Assembly (NCBI GenBank): GCA_037576195.1
Contig: CM075102.1
Location: 50,774,745-50,838,744 of the forward strand
Length of the DNA stretch: 64,000 nucleotides
Origin: Phytoseiulus persimilis
Taxonomy: Eukaryota; Arthropoda; Arachnida; Mesostigmata; Phytoseiidae
Direction: 5' to 3'
In this document: in pieces, positions 37,801-49,800 of the stretch
How positions within the stretch are numbered: position 1 is the first letter of the stretch
Layout: each line of letters starts with the position of its first letter
Position numbers and translations under genes: made by a program
The notes under the pieces: generated by a model
The model's database searches: none
What the model was told of the DNA's origin: nothing
The model's input: the letters and a program-made list of their open reading frames with translations, nothing else

Positions 37801-40800
37801 GATAGTCGAATTACTCGACTGGAATCCGGTCGTTTGCCGGTCGGCTCGTAGCTTTGTGGGCCGGAATACGTCCGGGAAAGTCAATTTCGAAGCGAGACAG
37901 GAGCACCTGGACGAGCATCGGAATCGAACGACCCCCATCACGGTCAGCCTCCGATATTGGTCATCACTAGCTCAGAGATTTTGGGATTCGAACCCGTATC
38001 CGAGATTTTGCGCCCCCACCTGGACTCGTGGAGTGGACTCGTGGATTTTTGCAACCCATAATTGCGATGCTGTAGATGACTGGCAGATCCGGATCGCTCC
38101 AGATATGGGGAACGGAACGGAATACAAAGATTGCAACACATGTAGCTAACTAGACCCAGCACTCTCTTTTCATTCAACTTGAATCGAACGCTGTGGTAGC
38201 TCGTAACTCCAATCGGCAACCCTCGTCAACTGTCTCTCTACGACGGTGTCCCCCCGCAGGGAAAGATCCGTCACGTGCTGCGTCGGCCGAGGACCGAATG
38301 GCGCATATACAGCATCGGTAAATGGAATAGCTTCTTATCAACCATCCATAGCTTTCCTGAAAATCTCCCGAACGTAGATGACAGGAGAGCATCTCGTAGA
38401 TCGGACCACTGTGTCGAGGATGACGGTTGTCTCTACGTGGATCGATCATTGAACGAGATAATAGAGCTAACTTCATGCGAGGAACGCTCCAAGGGCGCAA
38501 ATCTTCAACATGGGAGCTTGAAATCGATGGAGATCATTGGAAACACGTCGAGGCGTTGGGCTAGTTGTACTCAGCTCTCAACGCCGATCTCTTCTAAGCG
38601 CTTATGTGGTATATAGAATTTATTTTTGTGATCTACATCCGTTCCGCATGTTGAAGGCTTGAAGTTGAGATGGCCATTCATTATGACCCAGCCCGTTAGG
38701 AACATCCGTAGCTCTCGACCTCGTTCAACCTGTTTTTGCGCCGCGATATTTTATACTTGTGAGCGCGCGCAGTCATCTTCGACTCGACTCACCGGACTTT
38801 GGGAACGACCTGCCCAAATCGGGGAATGGGTGAACTCTGGAGTCGATCCCCCCGCAACGGAGGAATCTTTTTCACGGAAACGCTGTGCGATTCACGGAGC
38901 TCTCTTCTCCCCCTAAGAGATGCTCTTCTTGTCATCGGTGTCCGAGATATTTCAAGGAGATTTATGGATAGGTGAAAGAAAGCTAGAACCTCTGAGGGTC
39001 GATATTTCTATTGACCGCCATTGTATGGTGAGGGCCAGGTCTCGGATCGCTCAAGCTCATTGAAAAATAAACTCTCCGTCCGAATGCCACCAGGCCACTC
39101 GCGCCCATCGTGAGGTTCGTGGACGATGTGAGCTCTGTGAGTCTTCCAGTTCATGTGACGAGAGTGGATTCGGCCGGATTTGGCCGTTTCTGTTCGATAG
39201 GCCCCGTACTTTGGGAAGCAGCTCATTATCGGGACAGTTGTAACTGGCCGGTACCTCTCATCGACAATTCTGTAGATGTATTCGACGAGCTCACAACCTG
39301 ATTACATTGTCCGGAATGAGTGGGACACAAGGAAGAAATCAGAGCGTCGGCGAGCTCAAACAGTTTATGCGAACGGCTTGTAGAGTTCCGGAAGACGAAC
39401 TCAATGAGGCATCGGCCAGCAGCGAATCTCTCTGAGTGAAATGCGTCACGATTGAAGAGGAAGAGGCTCTCTCTCCAGGAGCTCATCTCCAACGCCTCTG
39501 AATTTACTCTGATTTCCCGAACATCTTCCAGCTTTCGATGAACAAGAACAGCCCCTTCGATGAGCGATTTGGAGCTTCAAGGATGCTGGTTGAAATGGTC
39601 GAAATCACCATCAGCTGAGTTGCCTTCGAAAGAAATCCCTACTCAAACATGATCTTCGGGGATCGAGCTGTCAATCTGGCTAAAAGTAGGACTGGAACCG
39701 GAGCTCTCGTAGAAAGCCAGAGGACCCTACTCACAATCTATCCAAATTTCCATGACGCCTACAGTTTTTGGTGAGGAAAGAATCAGTCGAACCGACGTGA
39801 GAAAAAACGCGAGCGATGAGTAGTCATGGCGCAGAGCGAGACAAAGGATCGATTGGAGTGTTGAGCTTGCCATCAGTGACCTCGTGAGTTGGGAGACACA
39901 TGAAAAGTAGGTGAGCGGAGGAGTTGAGTTTCGATCTGGTGTGTTTTCTGTAGGATGGCGACCGATGAATGAACAGAATTCGGGACTTGTTCGGGAGCGA
40001 ATAGCGAGATTATCTTTGCTGGAGGTGCAGATCTTGATACAAGGAGAATCTGTCGCGATTCGGACGACCGACTGAAGCTGCGTTTTCGACGGAACGTGGA
40101 TACCTTGCGGAATGTAGCGAATAATCAGTTGCCGCCACATCGCCTTCGTTGGGGGCAAAGAACAACCGGAGTTGTCTAGGTCTCAGCGCGCAACAAGTTC
40201 ATGCACTAGAATGCACAAGGACGCCAAGACTGTTCGACAAAATAGGTCCCTCGCTTGATGTGAATAATGAGATCGCTACCTGTGGTCAAGCTCGTCCGTC
40301 AATTATACGAGATTCAGCCGGGCAGCGAAGCAGCTTCACCTTGGATTCCGTGAGCAGCAACGACAGCAACCAACTGCTACGACAAGTTGTTCGAGAGGCT
40401 CCGCCTCTGCATGGGGCGGTCCCTCTCTATGTACTTTCATCAGCATATAGACGGGAGCCGCAGCAATGTGTGAGTGAGAGTGAAGCTGTATTTGAGAGAG
40501 CGGCGTTTTTTGTCGTCAACCATGCTTTCCCCGGATCATCACCATCCCCGTCGTTGCCGCTTCTGTCACAGTCGTCGTCCTAAATGCCGTGTGTTTCGTT
40601 ACTGCTTTCGAGAGTTCACGAGACCGCCGCTGGTCGCCCAACCTATTCCCCAACGCAGCTCACCAGCGCTCCTATGGCGATGCTTACACGCCCAATGGTC
40701 AATAAGTAGTGAAGGTCGGTGATACAGCGAGCCGAAGAGTGGATGACCTGGTTCATTGCCAACCTTGCAATTTGGATGACTCCTAAATCGATCGAAACGA

Positions 40801-43800
40801 GAATCCCAGCTGAGATCAACTCCGGACTCGATGCTGAGAACGTGACAAATCTCTTCCACATGATGACGAATGATGACACAGACGAAATATGAACAATGGC
40901 AGCAGCTGGATGATGAATATAACAGCGGGACGAATCGCACTTTCTCCTTGAAGTTCCATTATCCACGATCGCGCTCTCGTTACGCCCCATCGCCTCCACA
41001 CAGTGTCGTCACAGAAATTTCCCCGGCAGGAAAACTCCAGTACCATTCTCCCCGAGAGTTCTAGAGACCGGAGCGAACGCAGTCTGACTTTCTTGGGATA
41101 TTCTCAAGAGGTTGGCCGTGGAAACCTACGACTCGACGGAGGAGTGAAGAAAAAATGGCGTACACATGTCCCCAGATGATAAAGAAGCTACTTAAGCGTG
41201 AACGCAGGAATTGCCCTTCAATAGCTGCTCGCTCTGTATTATTTACGATTTCTATTGCACAAGCCCGGAAGAAGCCCTGTTTCAGGAAAATTGTGAATAT
41301 TGTCTCAGCCGTGGAGACGCTCACGATTACTCCTCCAAGCTGATGATTCGAGGGAGGTTTCCGTCATAGAGTCAATCCGGAAGCCATCGTCCGGCCATCC
41401 CTCATCGATCCCGCACATACGTCGGCAGTCCCGATCCGTAACGGCCGTCGCAAATGGACGAAAAGTGGCCATACAAGGAGAGAATCGACCGAGGCGTGTT
41501 CCGAGACGGGCCATGAAGGACTCTGTGATTTTTTCTCGAGAGATCGCAGGAACATCGCGAAACCCATTCAACTAACTTCAGCTCACCAAGGAACCGGCGG
41601 AACATCTCACAGAACCTGCATCAAGATCAGCCGTTTCTTGATGTATATTATTGGGCTCATGGAAAATTTCATAAAATTGTAGACTCGCATCGTCCACCGC
41701 TCCTACAGCGCCGAGGTCGTGAAACTGTGAGTGAACTGCCTGCAGCAGCCAAGTATTTCACTGAATCTGGTTGGGAAGCCGAAGGCGACCATTTTGATTA
41801 GAAGTAGAGTATGTGCATCTCGAACTTTTCACAATCGCCACAGAGCTACAGCGAGAACATTTCATCCAACACAGTCTCTGTCACCACGCACAGAATCCCA
41901 TACACGAGGGTGATGATGAACCGACTCAAATCCAACACTGCAGCGCCAGTCCAAGCGAATGGGTGCACTTTCTGCCGTATTCGTTCCCCTCCGTCGGAGA
42001 ACTCGATTATTGCCAATGGAGAGGATTGAAATTCACAGATCTGCCGAACTCCACTCGTTCATTTGTGCTTCCACAAGAATGCGGGTTGATTCACGGGCTA
42101 TACGAAGGTTTTCCTCCACTACGATCGTGATGGACAGCACACGTGTTGACCACGTTAGGTTCGATGGCGGAGTAATTTTCTTAAGCTGACGCCAACGACG
42201 AGATATCGCTTATCTGTGGCTCTATGACCTAATCTGCGCGTATCTGTGTTTGCCTGAGCGTGATGATAAAACTAGCGCGCGCAACGTGCCGTGTAAAGGC
42301 AAGCAGGTAGGTGGCTAGCGAGAAAGGCAGCCTCGCAGCTGCAGGCGGCTACTCACCTTTCTGGGCACAGGAATCGCAATGGACCGAAATCGAGAATTTT
42401 CGAGCGGGTTTCCGGAGATTCAGAACACACGGACAATGTTTCCATCACGGATCAACGCGTTCCGATCGGAAAGACCGAGTCGAAGCAAGATGGCTGTAGC
42501 GTCCTGGCTTTGCCGAGCTTCCCTGTACCGGGCGGCCTGATTGGCCAGCCGGCTGCCTGTCTAGGTGCCTGGTTGACTGCCTGGTGGCGTTATCAGTTGA
42601 ACTTTGGTCCCCAATATTGACCGAAGAAGGGAACGGGCTTGAGAGCATTCACTACTCACGACGGCTTTAGGAGGAACTGTTGTTTCGGCCAAAAATTTTC
42701 GTTTCGCGGCACCGCTGCTTTTGTGCAGCAGAGACAGTTGGGCTACTCGAGCCAGAGAGAGGTAGCATTCCGAGCTCAGGATTTTCCGTAAGGGGTCTTA
42801 TCCTCCCGAGTTGTGGGGTGCCTCATCCGTGTTCTATCCTATAGATTCCGTCTCTGTGGAACTCGACTCCTTCCAGGAGCCTCCGGTATGAACCGTTGGA
42901 AAGTTCACAGAAAGTCGACCCTCGGAAATGGCGTGAAGGGATGCGCCGATGCTTGGAACAATTTGATTTCGATGGAAAAGTGATCCAGCTCGCAGCCAGC
43001 CGGGATCAGCTCCTCTCGGACGGGGATTTATTTCCAGGGTATGAGAGTCCGGCGTGTTTACGCTATCGATTGGAAGGGACTCTTGGAAGTCCATGGATTA
43101 CACGGAAAAACTAGAGCCCAGGGGCTGTTCGTGCGTGTTTGGAGTACTGATTCCTTCAGGAGAAATGAGATGGAAAGAAGTTGTCCAGAAGAACTAAAGA
43201 TCGTGAGACACTCCAGGCGAGAGGAGTGTCGTCATTGAAAATCAAACGCGAAAGTCCGAGCTCTTGGTCGGAGAGTTTGACCCTATCCGCTGATTTCGCA
43301 TTAGCGCCACCTGGGTTCTCCAAGGAGAGTTCTGTCGCTCGCTGCGTCCGTTCATAGCGCTAGTTCAACGTCAGCATAAGGGCTCGTTACGTTTTGACAC
43401 TTCCAGAACGAGGCGCGATCTCAACCACAAATCAGAGAGCTCAATTTCTAAATTCATTCGGAATCCGAGACAGAACGCACGAACACTGTTCACCTTTCGA
43501 AAGGAAATACGGATGGAATCAAGTCTGCAGAAAAAGCCCGATCTATGTTCAAGACTATGAAAACGGAGTTAACTAAAGAGTCCGAAAGCGGGTTTACCGC
43601 AAACCCACGTTGGTTCAACAACATACATGGGGAGTGCGCGTCAGTTGGTGCGGCGACACCTGTTGACTCTCGGGGAACCTACCGACTGACGACATATTTC
43701 TAGTGAAGCGATGAGCCGGTCCGAGCTCCTCGAAGCCGGATGCGACCGAAGCCCACTGCTCCGATTCCGACTAAGCCCTCGAGAATCCTAGTTGCAACCT

Positions 43801-44017
43801 GAGTTTCAAACATAGGATATCTCCGAGGCCTAAAAGAGAAAGATGGAACCTGAGTTCTTCCCGACGGCTGTGGCTAGGAGTTTCTTCGCTGGTTTTTCCC
43901 CTTTGCATCTCTTCTCATCATTCAAATTGATCAAAGTCGATTGATTGCGTCCATCAGAATGAGTACTCAAGTCATAACCTTTCTACGGGAATCATGATTC
44001 CAGCGAGGCCCACGGAT
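28835..44017. other. 15 kb stretch without a recognised gene
   Basis: I find no protein family, RNA gene or transposon here. Simple repeats: (AG)n at about 31416-31432 and near 36047, a C10 run near 36586. Several frames of 100-180 codons look codon-biased but match nothing I know, for example minus 39226-39583, minus 36307-36489 and plus 37733-38149. Some could be exons of fast-evolving genes. Confidence 0.4.
39226..39583 (-). other. Unassigned coding-like open frame
   Basis: A 119-codon stop-free frame with C/G-ending codons and balanced residue use; its middle reads ALEMSSWRESLFLFNRDAFH and later KLFELADALISSLCPTHSG. No start codon leads it and no domain is recognised, so if real it is an internal or terminal exon. 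It could equally be chance in this fairly GC-rich DNA. Confidence 0.2.
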
Positions 44018-44023
44018 TTATTC
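44018..44023 (-). terminator. Poly(A) signal of the upstream-most secreted paralogue
   Basis: AATAAA on the minus strand about 62 bp past the stop codon of the gene ending at 44085. Confidence 0.65.
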
Positions 44024-44084
44024 ATACAAGAGTCACACTAAAGTCGAACTAATGCATTCTAAAAAAATCTCTCAAGGGTACTGC

Positions 44085-44759
44085 TCAAGAGTAGTACGCA
44101 TTGAAGAGTCGGGAAACTACGCCCTTCCCGCTGGATTTAGACTTAGTTCCAGAGGGTGGGAGCAGACTGTCGCACACGGCGTTGTTCTTGAAACTCTGGC
44201 ACGTCATTTCAGGGAGGTTCGATGTGACCACTCGGAGGAGAAGGTTTCCGTACTCGATCGCCTCTGTACCACACACTGTCTCTACGGTCTTGGTTGCGCA
44301 GTCAGTGTAGCGGTTGTAAACACAACACGCAGTCGGGATGCGATCAGAGAACTTGGACTCTTCGATGGTTTGAATGCCGACTTTGACGTCGTCGATGCAG
44401 GCTCGTCCTTGGGGCTGAGCTTTGGCCAGACAGGGAGCGTGCTTCAGATAGTCTGTACGGAGCTTCTCTCCTCGAGTGCAGAATTTCTTTTGCGTATCAC
44501 GAACTCCTTCACTGACGAGGCTGACCACCTCGCGTTGTATGGGTGTGGTGCAGAGTTTGGTGTAGTTCCCGAAGCAGTCAGTCACCTCTAGGAAAAGCTT
44601 GCATTGCTTGTCAATGTCAGCTTCGCTCGTGGGGATCCTGTTGCTGGTTGCACCGGTCGCCGCGCACAAGTCGAGTTCACGAAGATGACAACGATCTGCG
44701 GCATCGTTGCCAATCACGAGCGTAGAGATCACCACCAGAATCGTAACGAACGCCGTCAT
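44085..44759 (-). CDS. Secreted 14-cysteine protein, paralogue A
   Basis: Single-exon gene for a 224-residue secreted protein. A signal peptide (MTAFVTILVVISTLVIG) precedes a mature chain starting near RCHLRELDLC. Fourteen cysteines are spaced exactly as in its neighbour at 46081-46755, with which it shares about half its residues, including CHLRELDLC, LKHAPCLAK, ACCVYNRY-type, EYGN, LLPP.GTK and the C-terminal SRLF..YY. One NYT glycosylation site. I know similar proteins of unnamed function from tick and spider secretomes; nematode DUF19 and insect hemolymph protein families look alike in style, but I cannot assign either. The frame extends 70 codons upstream of the chosen ATG; I chose 44759 because it gives a signal peptide, lies 62 bp from a TATA box, and matches the length of the paralogue. 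Function unknown. Confidence 0.85.
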   Translation of the reverse strand: MTAFVTILVVISTLVIGNDAADRCHLRELDLCAATGATSNRIPTSEADIDKQCKLFLEVTDCFGNYTKLCTTPIQREVVSLVSEGVRDTQKKFCTRGEKLRTDYLKHAPCLAKAQPQGRACIDDVKVGIQTIEESKFSDRIPTACCVYNRYTDCATKTVETVCGTEAIEYGNLLLRVVTSNLPEMTCQSFKNNAVCDSLLPPSGTKSKSSGKGVVSRLFNAYYS

Positions 44760-44820
44760 GTTGAGCTGCGCTAGAGTTCGACTACGGATTTCGAATGCCC
44801 GCGCAGATTCGGATCCATTG

Positions 44821-44828
44821 CTTTTATA
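44821..44828 (-). promoter_or_regulatory. TATA box of secreted paralogue A
   Basis: TATAAAAG on the minus strand, 62-69 bp upstream of the chosen ATG. The same octamer sits at the same distance in front of paralogue B, which argues that both are real core promoters copied with the genes. Confidence 0.8.
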
Positions 44829-46019
44829 CCTCAGCTCGTCCTGAGAAGTTGGTGGGTGTTCCTCGACCGAACCCCCGAAGCTCTCCAAATGAAAACTGTA
44901 AACACGGCTACACCATGATCGGAGCCCAGGCATCCCATCACTCGAAGAATGCTTGTCTATTTGCTTCATCCCAATCCATAACCCGAGTCACCGCAAACCG
45001 AGACTTCTGAGACTTTGGGGGCGAGCGACTTTTGCTCATTCGGGCCTTCAGCATGGCTCTGGAGCCAACCCTAACGAGCCTCCGTTCGGTCCTCCGTATC
45101 GGGTGGATCGGTTCGAGCGATTTGGACGAGGTGATGGGTTATAACGAGGGAATTCATTCCCTCTGATTGATTATTCAGGAATGTCTCGTTGAATCTGGAG
45201 GGTTGAAACTCGTTGTGAAAGCCCCCCAATCGAGCAGACTCAACGCTATCTGTTTGTCTGCGCGAAGTCGTCGAGGAACATCTCTGGATCGCATTCAACA
45301 CCAGTCCACGGGCTTGCACGCTGCTTGGATCCCATGAAGGATTAAGTTTCAACAGTGCCGACTTTATGGAACCTCAGTATGATCGCTCGATCAGAAAGAC
45401 ACCCTGCTAATTCCGTGCAGGAATGCGGGATACTGATTGCAATTACTGAGTTTGGCTGATAGTGGATCCATGATTGGTGGCTCTCAATGATCAAGAGGTT
45501 GAGTATCCGTCTAGAGAATTAATATTTTCACCGAGCCTCGGAGAGTCACGGCTTCCGACCGTGGTTCTGAGCAGCATTTCGTTGTTGTATCGCCCTCCCT
45601 ATTGTGTTATTTTCCTCGCAGTAGGGTATGTGTTTTGTGAGGCGGTGTGGTCCGACGGTCGCTACGGAGAACGTGCGAGCCCGACACAAGAAGCAGAATC
45701 GAGCACGAAGAACGAAGCTCGCGACTCGCTCTGAATCCCGATCTCGTTAGAATGGACGGTCAACTTATTCCCCGGAGAGAAAACTAACGACGATGCTCTG
45801 ATGAGTTGGGATTGAACAAAGCGAAACAGAAACTGAGCAACGCGGTGGATTCATCAAAGCCTAGAGAATTGATATAATCGGAAACGAGACCGAAGACGGA
45901 ACTACCTCCTCTCGGTCGAAACTCATTCAAAAAAGTTGTTCTGTTGGGTGACGCGAACTCGTTTTGGCGGAATGTTCGGAGATGAGAACCATAGTTTATC
46001 TATTGCATGAAAAACTTGA
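44829..46019. other. Spacer between the two secreted paralogues
   Basis: About 1.2 kb holding the upstream region of paralogue A. No further coding exon or repeat is seen. Confidence 0.5.
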
Positions 46020-46025
46020 TTTATT
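46020..46025 (-). terminator. Poly(A) signal of secreted paralogue B
   Basis: AATAAA on the minus strand about 56 bp past the stop codon, mirroring the spacing in paralogue A. Confidence 0.65.
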
Positions 46026-46080
46026 TGCCATAATAACATTAACAATTATCATCCTCATAGCGGCCTCATAAGGGGTCGAA

Positions 46081-46755
46081 TCAGGCGTAATAGAGGCTGA
46101 AGAGACGTGAAACCATGCCTCGCGATTGGGGATCCGCTTTCGTTCCCGGCGGCGGAAGCAGGGTATCGCAGATGGTGTTGTTCGCGAAGCCTTGGCACAA
46201 AACGTCGGGCAGATTCGATGCTACCAGGCGGATGAAAATATTCCCATATTCGACAGCTTCCTCGCCGCAGTTCGTCTCCACGACTTTGACCGCGCATTGG
46301 TTGTAACGAGTGTAGACACAGCAGCCGCTCGAGACGCGATCGGAGAATTTCGCTTTTTCCATCATCTGAAGTCCGGCTTTAACGTCCTCGATGCAGTGGC
46401 TGCCCTGAGTCGCGAATTTGGCAAGGCAGGGCGCATGTTTCAGGTACTCTCGACGCAGCGGCTCCCCTTTGGTGCAGTAACTCTTCTGAACTCTGCTCGC
46501 TCCCTCGGTCAGCATACTGAGAATATCTCGCTGGACAGTCGTGGCACAGTTTTGGAGGAACCAACTGAAGCAGTCACTCATTTCTTGGAGGACACCACAT
46601 TGCTTGTCCAGCTCTTCGTCCGTCACCGGCATCTTGTTGTTGCCCGCACTCAGCGTCATGCAAAGATCGAGCTCTCGCAGATGACAGACCGGTTTGTTGG
46701 CGCTGCGGACCGTCGCGATCATGAGAACGATCGATAGAACCGTGAGAGCATGCAT
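46081..46755 (-). CDS. Secreted 14-cysteine protein, paralogue B
   Basis: Single-exon, 224 residues, the same length as paralogue A. Signal peptide MHALTVLSIVLMIATVRS, then VCHLRELDLC. All fourteen mature cysteines are conserved with A, which points to seven disulfides. One NNT glycosylation site near the C terminus, unlike the NYT site in A. The two genes lie in the same orientation 1.3 kb apart, each with its own TATA box and poly(A) signal, so they are a tandem duplication with independent transcription rather than an operon. Divergence is spread over the whole chain with the cysteines and the RLF..YY tail held, which suggests both are under selection. Long open frames on the opposite strand are shadows. 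Function unknown. Confidence 0.86.
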   Translation of the reverse strand: MHALTVLSIVLMIATVRSANKPVCHLRELDLCMTLSAGNNKMPVTDEELDKQCGVLQEMSDCFSWFLQNCATTVQRDILSMLTEGASRVQKSYCTKGEPLRREYLKHAPCLAKFATQGSHCIEDVKAGLQMMEKAKFSDRVSSGCCVYTRYNQCAVKVVETNCGEEAVEYGNIFIRLVASNLPDVLCQGFANNTICDTLLPPPGTKADPQSRGMVSRLFSLYYA

Positions 46756-46817
46756 GATGAGCAGTGTACAAGCTCGGGTGTTGTTCGGAAGTGATGAAGA
46801 TGCTCCGACCGCCTCAG

Positions 46818-46825
46818 CTTTTATA
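46818..46825 (-). promoter_or_regulatory. TATA box of secreted paralogue B
   Basis: TATAAAAG on the minus strand, 63-70 bp upstream of the ATG, next to the shared context ctgaggcgg/ctgaggt found in both promoters. Confidence 0.8.
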
Positions 46826-49800
46826 CGGAGTTCATGTTCTGAGGGTGCTCAATGGACCCGGTTCGGGGGACTCGAATCCGAATGAGGGGAGCGTCGTCAC
46901 TCGGGTGTTGCGAGGAGACCAACCGCACGAACAATCTAAGAACCTAAAAGCGATCGTCTGCTAGCAACAACCAACCGAGCCTCTCAGTTTTATCCGTGCT
47001 CGATGAGTCCAGAACACAGTTGATGCCGTGTCATCTCCTCTGACTCCATTCTGAGAACACCGCGAATCATCCTCATGGTTTCAACGGAGAATAACGGATC
47101 GGTACACTCAAGTTTTGGCGTCTCCCTGGTTATGGTTTCTAGAACTCTATCCACAGGTGTTCGTTTCGTCGAATGATTCCTCGAATAGCAGGAGGTTTCT
47201 CGCTTGTATATTGTCAGAAAAGGCTTTTGGATGTGTGCCGTTGTCTGCGTCAGTGCCATTCGGAGGCTTGCAATTCAGTTGCCGCTCGTGAATTTTGTCA
47301 CAGGTTAGCACATCTGCTATGGATTTGCCTGGTGGCTCTTGTTCTCGACACGATTGAGCTGGATCGCTAGCTCGACTTCATTAACCGATTCGTGCAAAAC
47401 GCTGATGCGCGTGGTCAAAGTTGCTGCGATCGAGGGGAGACGGACTTTTCAAAGAGGCTCGAAACCATTCATATCCGGAGCTGCTCTGAATTGAAAACAG
47501 TCAGGAAGCATCAGAAGTTTGTCCTGACATGAATTTATTTTTGACACCGTGCTCGTTCGCCCTACAGCAGGGAATATTGTGCAGGGAGATCCATGCTGAG
47601 AGTTGACGGGCATCATGCAAGCGAGTTCGGATATGTGAGTATTCATGGCGGGGGACAGCGATCCTGTTTCCCTCGTTCCCCATTGACTCCACCGTCGGAC
47701 CAAGGAACTGTCAAATCGAATCGAAGCGCAGAAAATGGCGCCCAAGGATCGCGTGCCGATCGATTTCGCCGGGGGTGAATTGAACTGCTTTTTCCTCCGA
47801 TCGGAATCCTGTGCCTCTCTTCCCCCGGCCAATCCCTCATTCCACGTTTGTGGTATGGTTTCAACGTTAACGCCTCACTACGATGTTTTGGATCCACAGG
47901 ACGCGCCCCAGGTGCCACGGAGCTTTCGGAGCGAAGTACGCGAAAACGCTCGCCATCTTGATGTTGCATTCTCATTCTTCATTGTTCATACAGGAATCGA
48001 GACTTGGAGCTGAATCGGGCGGCGAGTACGAATACACGCCCCTCCGGATTGCGGAACGGGCGAGTTCGCGGAAGACAGCAGAGATCGACAGCATCGCCTA
48101 CGGACATTTTTCGAGCGAAGATATTGGCAAGGATGGATCAAGGGAGGCCTTTCATTGAAAAATCTCCCGAAGGAGTATTACATAGAAATGAGGGTTGCAT
48201 GGAGGCTAGTTTAGGGCAGTTATAGAGGAGAAATGCGGTCGCACAAGAGTTTTGTCATCTAACGTCAGCGTGCTGAAGTGCAGACTGGATAGCAAGGTAT
48301 GGATCCCGAGCGTCTAATTTAACATCTCCCGGGGCAATTTGATCACAGCAGCTCGGGCGATCGTGCCTGGCCAAGCGCAGCACCTCCGGAGGGTCGCCAA
48401 ACTCTTTTCTAAAATGAGAACTCGGTTACTTCAGGTCGAGCAAGAAGTTTTGGATTCGAACCACGCTCCTTGTGGGACGGCAATAGATTCAGAAACCTCT
48501 TGGCTTGCTTCGCTCAGCTTCTGGTCCATTTGAGAGCCGTCCGCAGCCATGATCCAAAATATCGTCCACCACAGCTGTTCGCTTCATGCATCCCGCAAAA
48601 CAAACAAGAGTTGATAGCTCATGGGATGAACCTGGTTTTCTTCCTAGAAACCAGTCCGTTTAAAAAAAAAAAAACTTGAAGACCATCTATGTATACGTTC
48701 AGAACGGATTAGGGTGCCTCAATTATTCGTGTGGCAATCGGATATAACTGACTCAAACTCAGTCTCGGAAATCGCTCTCCGAATTCAGAACCATTATCGC
48801 ATAACATCGGGTGAGAGGGGCAGCTCATCTGCTGATCGGACTCCGTGTCTATTTTGACTCTATCACCGAAAATCACCCTTCCAAGGATTGAAAGTGATCG
48901 CAGTGTGCTGGAAGTTTGTGTTCCACAGACTGGCGACCGCTGTATTTGAGCGTTTGATGTTGATAGAGCAAGCGTGGAACCATTTGATCGTTTGGACGCT
49001 CCCTCCTCCAAACGAGCTCTCTATCCATGATCATTGTAGTCTCTCGCCTCCTTCCCTAGCACGTGAAAGCACTTCTGCAGGGACCCAAGCTGAGCAGCAG
49101 CTCGCGATTCGGTGGAGTAGTGACCTAACATTTTTTCCGACGCTGCCGACTCCATACAAGGCTCGGCTCTGTGAGTTGAGGACCTGCTTCGAACCATTGT
49201 ATTCTGGGTCTCGATCAAAGCTTCTGATGTCGACGAATGGATGGGAGCTCCGCTCGTTCATTTTTGTCTGGTGCAACTCATTGGAAAGAAAATCCGTTTG
49301 TATCTCGGAACCCGATGCATGAAAACTTTATCGAACGGTCTCGGACGAAGGAACGGACGTGGAGCATTCTCAGAGACGAGGGGAGGTTTTGGTTCCCTGT
49401 TCCAAATGAGCGGTGGAGGCAGGGACGTGCCACCACCTCACAGCTCACCATAGAGTGGTGGCGACTTCGGTGGGTGTTGCAAAACAGGAAGTTTGCAGGA
49501 AGTTCTCTGGACCGGTGGTCATCGGCTCACTCGTCGTGACGAACCTTAGAACCCTTTGGCCCTACCTCCCGCCCCATTGGAAGAACCTTCCTCAAAGAAT
49601 TACAGCGTGATTTTCTGAGGCATTCAATGTGTCGAGAAAGTTCCTAACGGATCTGCGTGCTCGTGATCGTCATCCAAAACGCGTGCGTGAAGCCACCGAT
49701 TGGAGTCCCTCCTTCAGGAAGGAAAAAGGTTTCGCGAGTTCTGTGATCCTTCCCGGACGCCGTCGTGGCCGCCGCCGCCAGCGCATGCGCGGTGGGCGAT

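Noticed and set aside
37975-38060. tRNA-like T-arm (gggttcgaatccc on the minus strand)
   Set aside because: No A box or foldable acceptor, D and anticodon arms at the right distance. Similar lone T-arm words near 48450 were rejected for the same reason.
46126-46737. 203-codon frame on the + strand over secreted paralogue B (and a similar one over A)
   Set aside because: Antisense shadows; the minus-strand frames have signal peptides, conserved cysteines, TATA boxes and poly(A) signals.
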